A DNA stretch of 55,082 nt from Planctomycetota bacterium (lineage in GTDB: Bacteria > Planctomycetota > Planctomycetia > Pirellulales > Lacipirellulaceae). The position numbers and the translations under genes were made by a program. A model generated the notes under the pieces. It ran no database searches, had not been told where the DNA came from, and saw nothing but the letters and a program-made list of their open reading frames with translations. Of the stretch, positions 1 to 8,071 are shown piece after piece. The stretch is from contig JAKOXH010000069.1 of assembly GCA_029781135.1 (NCBI GenBank), positions 1-55,082 on the forward strand, written 5' to 3'. The stretch's first letter is position 1. Each line of letters opens with the position of its first letter.

Positions 1-105
1 GTTCGCTCGCTTCACCTTCTGGCTCGTGCCGCTGAGCTTGTCGACGACATCTTCGCACCGATGACGTTCTTCCTCGGTCAGCCGGACCACGTACAGCTTG
101 CGCAT
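1..105 (-). CDS. IS630-like transposase, N-terminal fragment (runs off window)
   Basis: The last 35 codons visible on the minus strand read MRKLYVVRLTEEERHRCEDV and onward, the style of opening found in the helix-turn-helix first half of IS630-family transposases (a short beta strand, then LTEEER). A good Shine-Dalgarno, GGAGG, sits five bases before the ATG at 105. Only the start is inside the window, so catalytic residues cannot be checked. With the neighbouring truncated genes it suggests a junction of past insertions. It could instead be another helix-turn-helix protein. Confidence 0.55.
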   Translation of the reverse strand, partial: MRKLYVVRLTEEERHRCEDVVDKLSGTSQKVKRAN

Positions 106-380
106 GGGAACCCTCCTTGGTTCGGAGACAAATCTCCCATGTCTTACCCGGAAATCGCCGATCCCGTCGATCCCAAAATCCTGCTGTGACAAAGCACTAG
201 ACGGACCAACTGTTATCGCATCCTATTGAAACGGCATGTGATGCGCCCTCGAGGGAGGGTCGACACCCCCCAGAGTGTGTATTTGGCGCGTGCAATTATC
301 ACTAGGGAGCCAAGCAAACAATAATCATGAAGGCGATGGCACCAACCGCGAATCGTTGTGCGGCACCGCAATCATCATGT

Positions 381-626
381 TCACGCCCGATGCTTGGCCG
401 CCAAGCCAGGCACCGCAGTTGAGCCAACATGTTCAATTCGGACGACTATACTGCCCAAAGCACGACGAATGATCTCGGCTTCCCGTGCAAAGATTTCAGG
501 CCACGTCGAGTCGTATTCGGCTAACTGAATTGTCCCACGATGCGGCCGAGCCCCGCCGATCGTACAAGCATCCAGAGGGTCACCTTGGACAAAGACTGGC
601 TGGCTTGATCGATTGTCGATACTCAT
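381..626 (-). pseudogene. GrpB-like nucleotidyltransferase-fold protein, C-terminally truncated
   Basis: From the ATG at 626 the reading gives about 81 residues. Residues 30-78 match the GrpB (UPF0157) opening: a Y-x-x-x-W-P-E-I-F-x-x-E-A segment, then R-I-E-H-V-G-S-T-A-V-P-G-L-A-A-K. The usual continuation (P-I-I-D-I) is replaced by H-R-A and a stop. GrpB proteins are about 170 residues, so the C-terminal half is missing, and no continuation is obvious in another frame. I read this as a remnant cut by rearrangement; the family's molecular role is not established. Confidence 0.6.
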
Positions 627-692
627 TGTGTGGGACCACTCTGGCAAATTCTTCACAGTTCCACGACCGGCGATCCATGTTATACTTCCAGC

Positions 693-944
693 ATGGCCAC
701 CACAATCCAACTCGAAGACAAGCTGCTCGCTGACGCCGAGGCTTTCGCAGCAGAATCTGGCAAGAGCCTTACCGAAATTGTTGAAGAGGCACTTCGGCAA
801 ACGCTAGCCGGCCGACGTCCGAATGGCCAGAAATCTGCCGTGAAGCTCAAGACGCATGGCAGCGGTGGCCTGCAACCCGGCGTTGATCTGAACGACACTG
901 CCGCCTTGCTCGATCTAATGGATGCTCCCCATGCAGCTTCTTGA
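693..944 (+). CDS. vapB: VapB-type antitoxin
   Basis: The 83-residue protein begins MATTIQLEDKLLADAEAFAA, followed by a GKSLTEIVEEALRQ helix. This is the ribbon-helix-helix type seen in VapB antitoxins, which bind the promoter and neutralise a PIN-domain RNase. The ATG at 693 was chosen because the beta strand T-T-I-Q-L begins there. The basic, Pro/Gly-rich tail (residues 41-83) would be the toxin-wrapping part. Its last 14 bases overlap the start of vapC, as in intact operons, but that toxin is truncated, so this is probably an orphan antitoxin. Confidence 0.75.
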   Translation: MATTIQLEDKLLADAEAFAAESGKSLTEIVEEALRQTLAGRRPNGQKSAVKLKTHGSGGLQPGVDLNDTAALLDLMDAPHAAS

Positions 945-1032
945 TGTCAACGTCCTGCTCGATGCCGTCCGACGCGATGCGTCACCGTCAACCTGCGAAT
1001 TGCTCTCCAAGTGCCTGAAGGTTCTCGCGTAG
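931..1032 (+). pseudogene. vapC: VapC toxin, 5' fragment only
   Basis: The ATG at 931 overlaps the vapB stop and opens with M-Q-L-L-D-V-N-V-L-L-D-A, the first beta strand and first catalytic aspartate of a PIN-domain RNase. After about 17 residues the similarity ends. The reading frame then runs backwards through the 3' end of the opposite-strand HNH gene and stops at 1032. A complete VapC is about 130 residues, so three of four acidic active-site residues are absent and the fragment cannot be an active RNase. Confidence 0.7.
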
Positions 1033-1398
1033 TTCAATCCGTTGCCAGTCGTTCATTCCCAAGAGCCGTACCGTTGCTCGGCCGATCGGCGTTTGGCCGA
1101 TAATAACGATGCCCTGCCACACGAAATGATCGCACCAATGCTCGTGCCGCGGATTGAATAGCGGCGTCAATTGACCAGTCTTCGGATCAATGCTGCTGAT
1201 ATTCGGGCCCTTGTGGTAATTGCAGTTTCCGCAGGCAAGAGCCAAATTATCGGCGTCGCTGGGACCACCGTGCTGCAACGCAATAATATGCTCGATGTGA
1301 AACCGCACGTACGGCGATGACCACTGTGGCAGCCGGCAATACTCGCACAAGTCGCCTGCTCGGCGACGAACAAGAGACCGCAACGCCTGGTCGTTCAC
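988..1398 (-). CDS. HNH endonuclease family protein
   Basis: This is a 136-residue protein with a compact HNH core. Two zinc CxxC pairs flank the nuclease motif: C-E-Y-C near residue 18-21, then H-I-E-H-I at 34-38, then C-G-N-C-N-Y-H-K-G at 56-64. The start is GTG at 1398, whose GTGA overlaps the stop of the preceding 85-residue gene, so the two are translationally coupled. HNH proteins cut DNA, but nothing here fixes the substrate. Its 3' end lies across the truncated vapC. Confidence 0.8.
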   Translation of the reverse strand: MNDQALRSLVRRRAGDLCEYCRLPQWSSPYVRFHIEHIIALQHGGPSDADNLALACGNCNYHKGPNISSIDPKTGQLTPLFNPRHEHWCDHFVWQGIVIIGQTPIGRATVRLLGMNDWQRIELRENLQALGEQFAG

Positions 1399-1652
1399 TG
1401 TTGTTTACGCAATTGGAAACGGGCCTTCGCTTGCAACACGGCAATTACGTCAATGGCATGCAAATAGCCGGCATATTCGTCTTGTTCGCCCGGCGTGAGC
1501 AACCCTTCATTCGCACGATCCGCCAAGTAGTCAATGCGATCCTGAATTTCGTCGTCGGCGCGCATGTTCGCCACCCTGGCCGCAACATCCGGTGTCAAAC
1601 AGCCGGCAAATGGCTCCAGCAAGCGATCAAGATGAATGGCGACCGTGCTCAT
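1395..1652 (-). CDS. Small helical protein coupled to HNH nuclease
   Basis: Starting at the ATG at 1652 the product is 85 residues: MSTVAIHLDRLLEPFAGCLT and onward, with R-I-D-Y-L-A-D-R-A-N-E-G and a helical C-terminus. It is acidic with no membrane segment. I recall the same small-protein-plus-HNH pairing in other planctomycete genomes, but I cannot name a domain. The GTGA overlap with the HNH gene suggests one functional unit, perhaps immunity or regulation; that is inference. Confidence 0.6.
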   Translation of the reverse strand: MSTVAIHLDRLLEPFAGCLTPDVAARVANMRADDEIQDRIDYLADRANEGLLTPGEQDEYAGYLHAIDVIAVLQAKARFQLRKQQ

Positions 1653-1788
1653 AGGCGACTCACAAAGAACACTTCCATTATAGAATCTTAAGAATCGTGC
1701 GGACAGTCGAATTCCCAAAATTCATGGTGAAGCCACGCAAACTCACGTCAGAAACTCAGGTAACTCTTGAGTTGATTTCGCACTTTTC

Positions 1789-4700
1789 TCAAAGTTCCTT
1801 TCGTATGGCACTACTAACCTGTTTCAGCCACTCCTCCGTCGGCACCCCATACGGCCGGAATTTTTCGATCGTGCCGAGGTCCTCGCTGGCGAACAGGCCG
1901 CGGTGTTGGCGGAGCTTGGCGGCGGCGGGGTTATCCAGCATGTTCGACGAGTCGGCCGCGCTCATTTGAAACGCCACGCGCATTTCGAACTCGCGGAGGG
2001 CCAGGCGATCGAACAGTCGGCTCACGTTGTTGTACGAATCGCACCACACGAGCGAATGCACACCCCAGGCCGGGCCGTTGCGCAGGATTTCGGCCCACTG
2101 TTTATCGGGGCTCGGCGGCTTGTCGCGATCCATCGAGAAACTGAAGTCATCCTCGCCGCGCCGCAATTCGCGGAATCGTCCGCCATTGAAGATGACTAAA
2201 TAAATGGGCGGCGCATCTTCCTCACTAGCCGCCTCGCGCCGCTTCAGCTCCGTCGCAACTTCGTTCATCACGCGAGCCGTGTCCCGCGGCCCCACCACGT
2301 CAATCGCGTGCGGCAATGCGCTCGCAATTCGCTGCCACACGCCCGCCTCAGGCGACTCCGGCCGCGTACCGTCGAGAATGTAAAAGCGAGCGGAAGAATT
2401 AGACAAGGAGACAGGGAGACAAGGAGACAAGGAGCGCTCGGCTTCCAACTCGGTTACGTGCTGCGTCTTGATCTCCTTGTCTCCCCCTCTTCCCCTCTCC
2501 TTGTCTGCCTTGTTTTGCACCGCCAGCGAGACCACCGCATTCGCCAATACGCCCAGAGCCGATTCTTCCCATGCACCAACCACGAGCAAATTGCTGCCCG
2601 AATGGCGGCCAAACGTCGCGGATGTCGGCTCCTTGATCGCCACCGCCGCCCCCAGCCATGCCTTCTGCGGCGCGCTCGCCGGCCCGCTCGGCCCGCGCTC
2701 CAGCACTTCGCGCAGCGGCACATTATCGGCTGGGTCCGCTGGCTGATCGCCCTCGAAAACAATTAAGTTGTGAGGCGCGAGTTGTGAGGCGCGAGTTCCC
2801 GAACCTCGCGCCTCGCCCCTCGCGCCTCGCGCCTTCTCTTCCACCTGCTTCAAATACTGCACCCGCTGCGATTCCGGCAGCCACACCACCTGGAACGGGT
2901 GATTACCGGCCAGCAAACCATTCTGATCGTTGTAAATCGCCTCGCCCGGCCGACTCAAAAACCTGGCCGCCTCGTTGCGTTCGTCGCTGAGGATCAGGTG
3001 TGCATCAGCCTCGCTGCACTGCAGCGCCACCCGCACCGCCATTTGTCCCATCGTGCTGCGGGCCAGCGAATAAGCACCGCTCAGTGTCTGCGAACCGAGC
3101 AGCACATGAATCCCGAACGCACGCCCTTGCCGCACCAGACGATCCAATAGCAGTGCCGCATCTTGGGCCAGCTTATCATCCTCGACGAATAGCTCTTGAA
3201 ACTCATCGACAATGAACAAAATCCGCGGCATCGGCTCCGGTAGGACGGACATTCCTGTCCGTCCGTCTTGCTCACCCTCACAACGGACAGGAATGTCCGT
3301 CCTACGAGCACGAAAATCCGGCAAGTCCTGCACGCCGGCGGCCCGGAACAAATCGCCGCGCCGCCGCAGCTCGGCATCGAGCCGCTCCAAAACGCTCATG
3401 CCGAACTCGCGCTCGCTCTCAATGGCAATCACCCGCGCGTGCGGCAGGTGGTGGGTCGCATACGTCTTGAATTCAACACCCTTTTTGAAATCAATGAGAT
3501 AAAACTCGACTTGATCCGGCCCGTAAATAAGGGCGGTGTTCGTTATCAAGGCGTGGAGGAATGTCGACTTTCCGGAGCCCGTCTTACCGGCCACGAGCAA
3601 GTGCTGCGACGTGCCCTTCCCCAACCGCACGGCCTGCAAGCGACGAGCCCCCGCCCGGCCGATCGGCACGACCAATTCCTTACCGCTGTCGCCACTCCAA
3701 TATTCGTTCGCTGTCGGTGCTACCTGCTCGAACGGCACCTCGACCTTCATCGAATCCTTGGCCGCCCGGCCCGCTGCCCGTACCACCTCGTTGAACCGCT
3801 CCGCCGCTGGCGGCCGATCTAGCACCAGCGGCAGGTGTTCAAACGCCGGATAGCGCCAGCGAAAACCTTTACGCTCGGGTGGCTGGGGTCGAGCGTCAGC
3901 GAGCCCCCAGGGCACTGGGGGCTTACTTCGTTCGACCCCAGCCACCCCGGAAACCCAATCCAGATGCAGCGCCCCCGCCTCCAAATCCTTCAGATCAAAA
4001 TTGGCCGGCATCTTCTGCTTGCGATCGACCATGATCAGCGTGTACACACCACAACGCGGCCCGCTCGTCGCAATGCTCACCAGTTTCCGCGCCGCCGCTT
4101 CGCTGAAATTCGTCGGAAAGTTCGCCACGACCAGCACCTGGAACGGCTCTGCCACTTCGCCCGCCTGGGCATTGTAATCATGAATCGTGGCGAATTCGTT
4201 CCGCAGATACTTCTGCAGCACCGTTTCCATGTGGGCCGTGAGCCGGGTCAGCTGTTCATCGATTTGCCGCGAATCCGTCCAAATCCGGCTGGCGATGAGA
4301 TGTTCATCGAAATCGGCCAGGTGCATGAACGAGGCGAAATTCTCGCCGAGCCCCACCGGATCGAGGATCGTAAAGCGCACCTTGCCCGGCGGCATCGCCG
4401 TGAGCATTCGCAGCATGACCAGCTGCAGCACATCAATCGCCTCGCGCCGACCTTCCTCCTCGGCCGTAATGAGCAGCACCGGATGCTCTTCCAGCGTCAT
4501 CAGCGCCGGCACTTGCAACTGGGTAGCAGCCGGTTTCAAGCGCTCATCTTGCGGGATGCCGTTCTTGACTTTCGCCAAGTCCAGCGTCACAGTACCCAAT
4601 TGAATGGCCTCAGCCGGCTCGACCGGCGCGGGCCATGTTTCGTAATCCGTCGTGTTCCAGTTGGGAAAAAGCCGCTCGCACTCAGTGCGAATCGCCTGCC

Positions 4701-6147
4701 ACGATGCGTTCATTTCCTCGAGCCCGGCAAACCAGCGACTTCGCAATGACTCCCATTCTCGCTCGTAATCCGCGCGCAATTCGCGAACACGCTTAGCATG
4801 TTCCTCACGATTCTTGGCAACGTGCCGATCGCGCGCCTCCGTGGCCATCGCCAAGGCTGTCGCATGCCGCTGCTTCGCCGTCTCCAAGCTTTCATCGAGG
4901 TCGCGGCGCAACTGGGCCAAACGCTGCGGATAAGTCTGCCCCGCGCGGCCGATCTCGCCTTCTTTCCATTTCTCGCGTTCGCCAACAAGTTGCTGCGTCT
5001 TCTTTTCGACGGAACTCAGCCGCTCATCGCGCTCGGTGACAAGTGCCCGAGCCTCGCGTTCCCCGCGCTCACGCGCAGCTTCCAACGCGCGCCGCAGTCC
5101 ATACCGAGCATCCGCCAGATGTTGTTGAACCTGGGTAAACTTCTCAGCAGATTGCGCCCGCGCGCGTGGCCACAGCCAAGCCAATAATCCGCCAGTTGCT
5201 GCAACCGCGACCAGCAAACTCACGGCGATCCACAGCCAATGCTGCCAGCCGAGTACGAGCGCAGTTGGCACCGCGACGATCGCCCACAGCCCGAAGAAGA
5301 CCCCAAACGGCACCCCGCCTTCGAATAACCGCGGCAGCTTCTGTTCGTGCAGCACCAGTGTATGTTCGCGTGCAGCCGATGTTTGCTGGGCGATGAAATA
5401 AACGGCCCGCTCAACCGCGTCATCCCGCGATTCTCCGCCCGTACGATGGGCGGCACTGTTCAGCTTCGGCAGTGACTTCCAGCCGCGCTGAGCCGCCGCC
5501 GGTACAGCGTTTTTAGTAATAGCCGCGGTATCATCCGCCGGCTCGGGCGGACTATTATTTTCAGCGGCAAGGATTGCTTCGATGTCGGCAGACGGCTCTA
5601 CCGGCGGAAACTCCCGCCACTGCCGGCGCATCCTCATGATGTCGACAGCATCCTGCTCCAGCACCGCGAGTTCAAGATTGCTGCGCTTTAACTGCTCGAC
5701 CGTCGCCACAAAACGTTCGCGCGGCTGGCCTTTGAGTGCGTCGAATACGGTGAGCGCCTCCCAGCTCGCATTCTGCTGCTCGCTCCGGGCGACTTCCTTC
5801 ACGCGATCAAATTCTGATTCAACTCCGTGCCTCAGACCTTTGTATTCTTCTTGAGCGGCGTCGCGATCTTTCTCATACCGCGCGCGAGCGGCGTTCGTCG
5901 TTTGCTCATACTCATTCGTGGCTGTCGCACGTCCCTCATTCAATCGCTGCTCGATTGATGCGGCGGCAGCATCGCGTGCTTTATCCGCGGCCGCTAACCC
6001 CTCGGCCAGCACCGCCTGAATGCGCTGCTCTTCACGCGCGCGCTCATTCGCCAACCGCTGCAGGTCGCGGAGCAATTCGAGTTCCCGCCGGGTCGATAGC
6101 AGTTCGCGGATTGTCGTCTCACGATTCGCAGTCACGCTCAACCTCAT
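1789..6147 (-). CDS. EccC/FtsK-SpoIIIE-like ATPase of a type VII secretion-like locus, with in-frame repeats
   Basis: About 1452 residues. Residues 1-270 are charged coiled coil. Two membrane segments lie at about 280-330. A second coiled coil (330-470) precedes the FtsK/SpoIIIE motor: Walker A G-K-T-G-S-G-K-S-T near 855 and Walker B I-L-F-I-V-D-E-F-Q-E near 975. A C-terminal ATPase-like domain has a degraded P-loop (G-A-W-E-E-S-A). An active motor plus a degenerate copy is the EccC/EssC arrangement for moving WXG100 substrates, and a WXG100 gene lies upstream. Four repeat-derived segments, each 22-40 residues, interrupt loops at about 732-760, 948-970, 1100-1128 and 1210-1250 without breaking the frame. 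The start may be the ATG at 6147 or the GTG at 6135; both overlap the previous gene. Confidence 0.85.
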   Translation of the reverse strand: MRLSVTANRETTIRELLSTRRELELLRDLQRLANERAREEQRIQAVLAEGLAAADKARDAAAASIEQRLNEGRATATNEYEQTTNAARARYEKDRDAAQEEYKGLRHGVESEFDRVKEVARSEQQNASWEALTVFDALKGQPRERFVATVEQLKRSNLELAVLEQDAVDIMRMRRQWREFPPVEPSADIEAILAAENNSPPEPADDTAAITKNAVPAAAQRGWKSLPKLNSAAHRTGGESRDDAVERAVYFIAQQTSAAREHTLVLHEQKLPRLFEGGVPFGVFFGLWAIVAVPTALVLGWQHWLWIAVSLLVAVAATGGLLAWLWPRARAQSAEKFTQVQQHLADARYGLRRALEAARERGEREARALVTERDERLSSVEKKTQQLVGEREKWKEGEIGRAGQTYPQRLAQLRRDLDESLETAKQRHATALAMATEARDRHVAKNREEHAKRVRELRADYEREWESLRSRWFAGLEEMNASWQAIRTECERLFPNWNTTDYETWPAPVEPAEAIQLGTVTLDLAKVKNGIPQDERLKPAATQLQVPALMTLEEHPVLLITAEEEGRREAIDVLQLVMLRMLTAMPPGKVRFTILDPVGLGENFASFMHLADFDEHLIASRIWTDSRQIDEQLTRLTAHMETVLQKYLRNEFATIHDYNAQAGEVAEPFQVLVVANFPTNFSEAAARKLVSIATSGPRCGVYTLIMVDRKQKMPANFDLKDLEAGALHLDWVSGVAGVERSKPPVPWGLADARPQPPERKGFRWRYPAFEHLPLVLDRPPAAERFNEVVRAAGRAAKDSMKVEVPFEQVAPTANEYWSGDSGKELVVPIGRAGARRLQAVRLGKGTSQHLLVAGKTGSGKSTFLHALITNTALIYGPDQVEFYLIDFKKGVEFKTYATHHLPHARVIAIESEREFGMSVLERLDAELRRRGDLFRAAGVQDLPDFRARRTDIPVRCEGEQDGRTGMSVLPEPMPRILFIVDEFQELFVEDDKLAQDAALLLDRLVRQGRAFGIHVLLGSQTLSGAYSLARSTMGQMAVRVALQCSEADAHLILSDERNEAARFLSRPGEAIYNDQNGLLAGNHPFQVVWLPESQRVQYLKQVEEKARGARGEARGSGTRASQLAPHNLIVFEGDQPADPADNVPLREVLERGPSGPASAPQKAWLGAAVAIKEPTSATFGRHSGSNLLVVGAWEESALGVLANAVVSLAVQNKADKERGRGGDKEIKTQHVTELEAERSLSPCLPVSLSNSSARFYILDGTRPESPEAGVWQRIASALPHAIDVVGPRDTARVMNEVATELKRREAASEEDAPPIYLVIFNGGRFRELRRGEDDFSFSMDRDKPPSPDKQWAEILRNGPAWGVHSLVWCDSYNNVSRLFDRLALREFEMRVAFQMSAADSSNMLDNPAAAKLRQHRGLFASEDLGTIEKFRPYGVPTEEWLKQVSSAIRKEL
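2401..2520. repeat. GACAAGGAG-type inverted repeat inside the EccC-like gene
   Basis: Direct GACAAGGAGA units at 2402-2434 face CTCCTTGTCT units at 2472-2512, forming long hairpin arms. The same family stands between genes at 21300-21390. Here it is translated on the minus strand as a low-complexity stretch (K-E-R-G-R-G-G-D-K-E and L-S-P-C-L-P-V-S-L-S) between two ATPase beta strands. Confidence 0.8.
2765..2850. repeat. GAGGCGCGAG-type inverted repeat inside the EccC-like gene
   Basis: Two GTGAGGCGCGAGTT copies (2768-2799) face several CGCGCCTCGC copies (2810-2842). It is translated as A-R-G-A-R-G-E-A-R-G-S-G-T-R-A, just ahead of a conserved N-L-I-V-F-E-G-D strand. No second copy was seen in this window. 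Confidence 0.7.
3241..3304. repeat. GGACGGACATTCCTGTCC palindromic repeat inside the EccC-like gene
   Basis: A perfect 22-bp inverted repeat (3241-3262 against 3283-3304) is separated by 20 bases, and each arm is itself nearly palindromic. It is read in frame as R-T-D-I-P-V-R ... R-T-G-M-S-V-L immediately before the Walker B strand. A related single arm occurs between genes at 23173-23199. Confidence 0.85.
3868..3960. repeat. GGTGGCTGGGGTCGAG repeat inside the EccC-like gene
   Basis: GGTGGCTGGGGTCGAGCG at about 3880 faces CGACCCCAGCCACC at about 3940, with the GAGCCCCCAG core between. Matching copies lie between genes at 9938-9970 and 14489-14523. It is translated as G-V-E-R-S-K-P-P-V-P-W-G-L-A-D-A-R-P-Q-P-P-E in a loop ahead of the motor domain. 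Confidence 0.85.
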
Positions 6148-6343
6148 TGATGAGCAAGCCCATCCGCCCAATCGCGTCGAGCGCCAATTTTAGACGAGGA
6201 ACCATCGGCTCCAAATGCCGCTCCTGGAAATTCCGGCTCACCGCATCGTTCCACGCAACCGAGTTCTCGTTCCACACGGTTTCCAACTGCTCCAAGGCGT
6301 GCCGGATCCGCCCCGCCCCAGTCGTTAGATCGCATTTTCGCAT
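6119..6343 (-). CDS. Small helical protein of the type VII secretion-like locus
   Basis: A 74-residue, probably all-helical protein (MRKCDLTTGAGRIRHALEQL and onward, then L-E-P-M-V-P-R-L-K-L-A-L-D-A-I). It resembles in size and character the WXG100-like helical hairpins but lacks a clear W-x-G. Its last ~29 bases overlap the start of the EccC-like gene in another frame, so the two are translated together. A role as a partner or secreted subunit is inferred from position only. Confidence 0.65.
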   Translation of the reverse strand: MRKCDLTTGAGRIRHALEQLETVWNENSVAWNDAVSRNFQERHLEPMVPRLKLALDAIGRMGLLINEVERDCES

Positions 6344-6543
6344 GGTGGGTATTCCGGAACTTCCATCGTTATCTCACGCCGAGGCGCGGAGACGGCAGAG
6401 AAGCTGATTTTTGTGACCGCTAATCTGCGCTAATCGGACGCTAATAATCGAAGGACGTTCGATTAGCGACTATTAGCGAATATTAGCGGTTTAGAGGTAA
6501 TCCTCTTCTCCGCGCCCTCCGCGCCTCTGCGTAAACTTCTTGC
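6344..6543. repeat. Nested inverted repeats between two type VII-locus genes
   Basis: Two nested pairs occupy the gap. Outside, an AGGCGCGGAGACGG arm (6381-6396) faces CTTCTCCGCGCCCTCCGCGCCTC (6505-6529). Inside, TAATCTGCGCTAATCGG (6421) faces a GATTAGCG/TATTAGCGG series (6461-6489). No gene is seen here. Confidence 0.65.
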
Positions 6544-7179
6544 TTACTTTTCAGATTCGAATTCTTCGATATTGTCACGACCGTCCACGACCGTATTTGC
6601 CTTAACTGCTGCGTCGGTCACTTTTGTGTCGCTGCCTTCTTCCGCCCAAATGTCTCTCACCATCGAAATATCATCGTACCCGGCCTGTGTGTTCAGCGCT
6701 CGCACGGCCTGATATTCCTCGAGGTTCCGCAGGATACGATCCAGCACACCGATGGCTTGCGGCACCTCGATATCCACCAACTTCGTGAGCTGCGAAATCC
6801 GCCCTTCATACTCGAACAGTTCGTGCCGTAACGTCTGCTGCCAGTGCCGAACTCGTTCCCCTTTCTCCTGACAATAAGCCAAGCGTGCTTGGGCCTTCTT
6901 CAGTGCCGCCCGTTCCTCGTAACAACTTGGCCGCTCACCGGCAATCGGAAACATCAGGCACCGATGCAGCGCCTGCTGCGCCTCGTGCACCTCGTCCATC
7001 GCCACGCGAACTTGTTTCTTCCAGTACCCCGGCCGATCGTGCTCCAACCACTCTTGCACCCGCCGCATCTCGCTGCCGAGTTCGGCCAACGCATCGTTCA
7101 CTCGCTCGACGAACAAGATGAGCGTCCGCCGCACGGCCTCGATCGCTTCACTCGAATGTACTTTGGCCGGACCGCTCAT
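6544..7179 (-). CDS. Coiled-coil protein of the type VII secretion-like locus
   Basis: From the ATG at 7179 (MSGPAKVHSSEAIEAVRRTL) the product is 211 residues, almost entirely amphipathic helix. There are long heptad-like stretches at about 10-45 and 75-165, a W-L-E-H-D-R-P-G-Y-W loop near 43-52, and an acidic tail. No signal peptide or membrane segment is visible. It sits between the WXG100 gene and the ATPase gene on the same strand, so a role as substrate, chaperone or structural partner is likely but not shown. A longer reading to 7230 passes through a repeat and is disfavoured. Confidence 0.7.
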   Translation of the reverse strand: MSGPAKVHSSEAIEAVRRTLILFVERVNDALAELGSEMRRVQEWLEHDRPGYWKKQVRVAMDEVHEAQQALHRCLMFPIAGERPSCYEERAALKKAQARLAYCQEKGERVRHWQQTLRHELFEYEGRISQLTKLVDIEVPQAIGVLDRILRNLEEYQAVRALNTQAGYDDISMVRDIWAEEGSDTKVTDAAVKANTVVDGRDNIEEFESEK

Positions 7180-7189
7180 GGATGCGGGT

Positions 7190-7286
7190 CGAGGGTCGAA
7201 GGTCGAGAGTTGCGGGCCAGAATTCGACAATTCATCAACTGAAATTCTGGCCCTCGACCCTCGACCCTTAGCCCTCGACCTTCCTC
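7190..7286. repeat. GGTCGAGGGTCGA inverted repeat
   Basis: GGTCGAGGGTCGAAGGTCGAG with GGGCCAGAATT (7190-7227) faces AATTCTGGCCCTCGACCCTCGACC (7240-7268), making a hairpin of more than 25 bp between the WXG100 gene and the coiled-coil gene. It could act as a transcript-processing or attenuating structure within the operon. Confidence 0.7.
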
Positions 7287-7287
7287 C

Positions 7288-7560
7288 TCACCTCTGCTGC
7301 AGATACTCTTCAATCCGCTCCGCTTTCCGCATCAGGAATGGCGCATGCTCGTTCGTCAATTCCATATAGCGGCCGATCACCTTCATGTGCTCCTCGAAAT
7401 CCTCAACGAATTTCTTGTGCTCCTGGTCGCGCCACGTGGCCCCCAGCCCGTGCAATTGAGACCGCAACGCCGTAAGTCGCTCTTCCAATTCTTGGTTGAA
7501 TTTCTTAAGGTTCTGCGCAAATCGCCGCAGTTCCATCGGATCGACAATTGCTTGCGACAT
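7288..7560 (-). CDS. WXG100-family type VII secretion-like protein
   Basis: The 90-residue protein from the ATG at 7560 (MSQAIVDPMELRRFAQNLKK) has two helices joined at T-W-R-D-Q-E-H (residues about 46-52), the position of the W-x-G turn. Here the glycine is aspartate, a variant I have seen in planctomycete and other Gram-negative members. WXG100 proteins are small helical hairpins secreted by EccC/EssC-type ATPases, and such an ATPase lies 1.1 kb downstream on the same strand. No EccB/D or EsaA-like membrane partners are present in the window. Confidence 0.75.
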   Translation of the reverse strand: MSQAIVDPMELRRFAQNLKKFNQELEERLTALRSQLHGLGATWRDQEHKKFVEDFEEHMKVIGRYMELTNEHAPFLMRKAERIEEYLQQR

Positions 7561-7873
7561 GGCACGTTCCCGCCACGAACATCGTATGATTTTGGCACGC
7601 CAAGTTGGCGGCCTGTTTGGAGTTACGTCAGACACCACCGCGCCAAAACAGCTCTCATTCATTATACCTCGCCGGCAAAAACTCGGAATATGCCGTGTTT
7701 AGCGGCGGCATGGCCCGATTCCGCCGTTCATCGCTACCATGACAGCGAAAACGAATCCCCAATTCTTTTACGAATCACTTGGCAGCCGGACAACCGAATC
7801 CTTAGAATCAAAGCAGAGGCATCGTTCGACCCTTGTGTGGTTTGCCATCCCACGCACCTTAAGGAGTATTGCT

Positions 7874-8068
7874 TTGTTAACCGAGCACGAAGTTTCGCGC
7901 AGTTGGAGTCAATTGTTTAAAGGTCGCAACTTCGAAGCAGCCACCTTCGATCGCGCCGAACAATTACTGGAAGAACTGCGGAGCGAGAGCCCGCTGCGTC
8001 ATCGGCTGACGCTCGAGCTTGAAGAACTACGCACCCTGCATTTAAGCAAACAGAGCATCGGCGCCTAG
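7874..8068 (+). CDS. Small conserved-looking protein, unknown function
   Basis: The start is a TTG at 7874, seven bases after an AAGGAG at 7861-7866; no better ATG fits. The 64-residue product is hydrophilic and helical (residues 28-58: R-A-E-Q-L-L-E-E-L-R and L-T-L-E-L-E-E-L-R). No domain is recognised. It stands alone on the plus strand between two minus-strand units. The strong ribosome-binding site is the main evidence that it is translated. Confidence 0.6.
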   Translation: MLTEHEVSRSWSQLFKGRNFEAATFDRAEQLLEELRSESPLRHRLTLELEELRTLHLSKQSIGA

Positions 8069-8071
8069 TTT

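Noticed and set aside
275..472. 65-residue plus-strand open frame beyond the GrpB fragment
   Set aside because: No resemblance to any family and it overlaps the better-supported GrpB remnant on the other strand.
3835..4749. Open frame on the plus strand inside the EccC-like gene
   Set aside because: Composition is that of a shadow frame, with no ribosome-binding site; the minus-strand motor domain is unmistakable.
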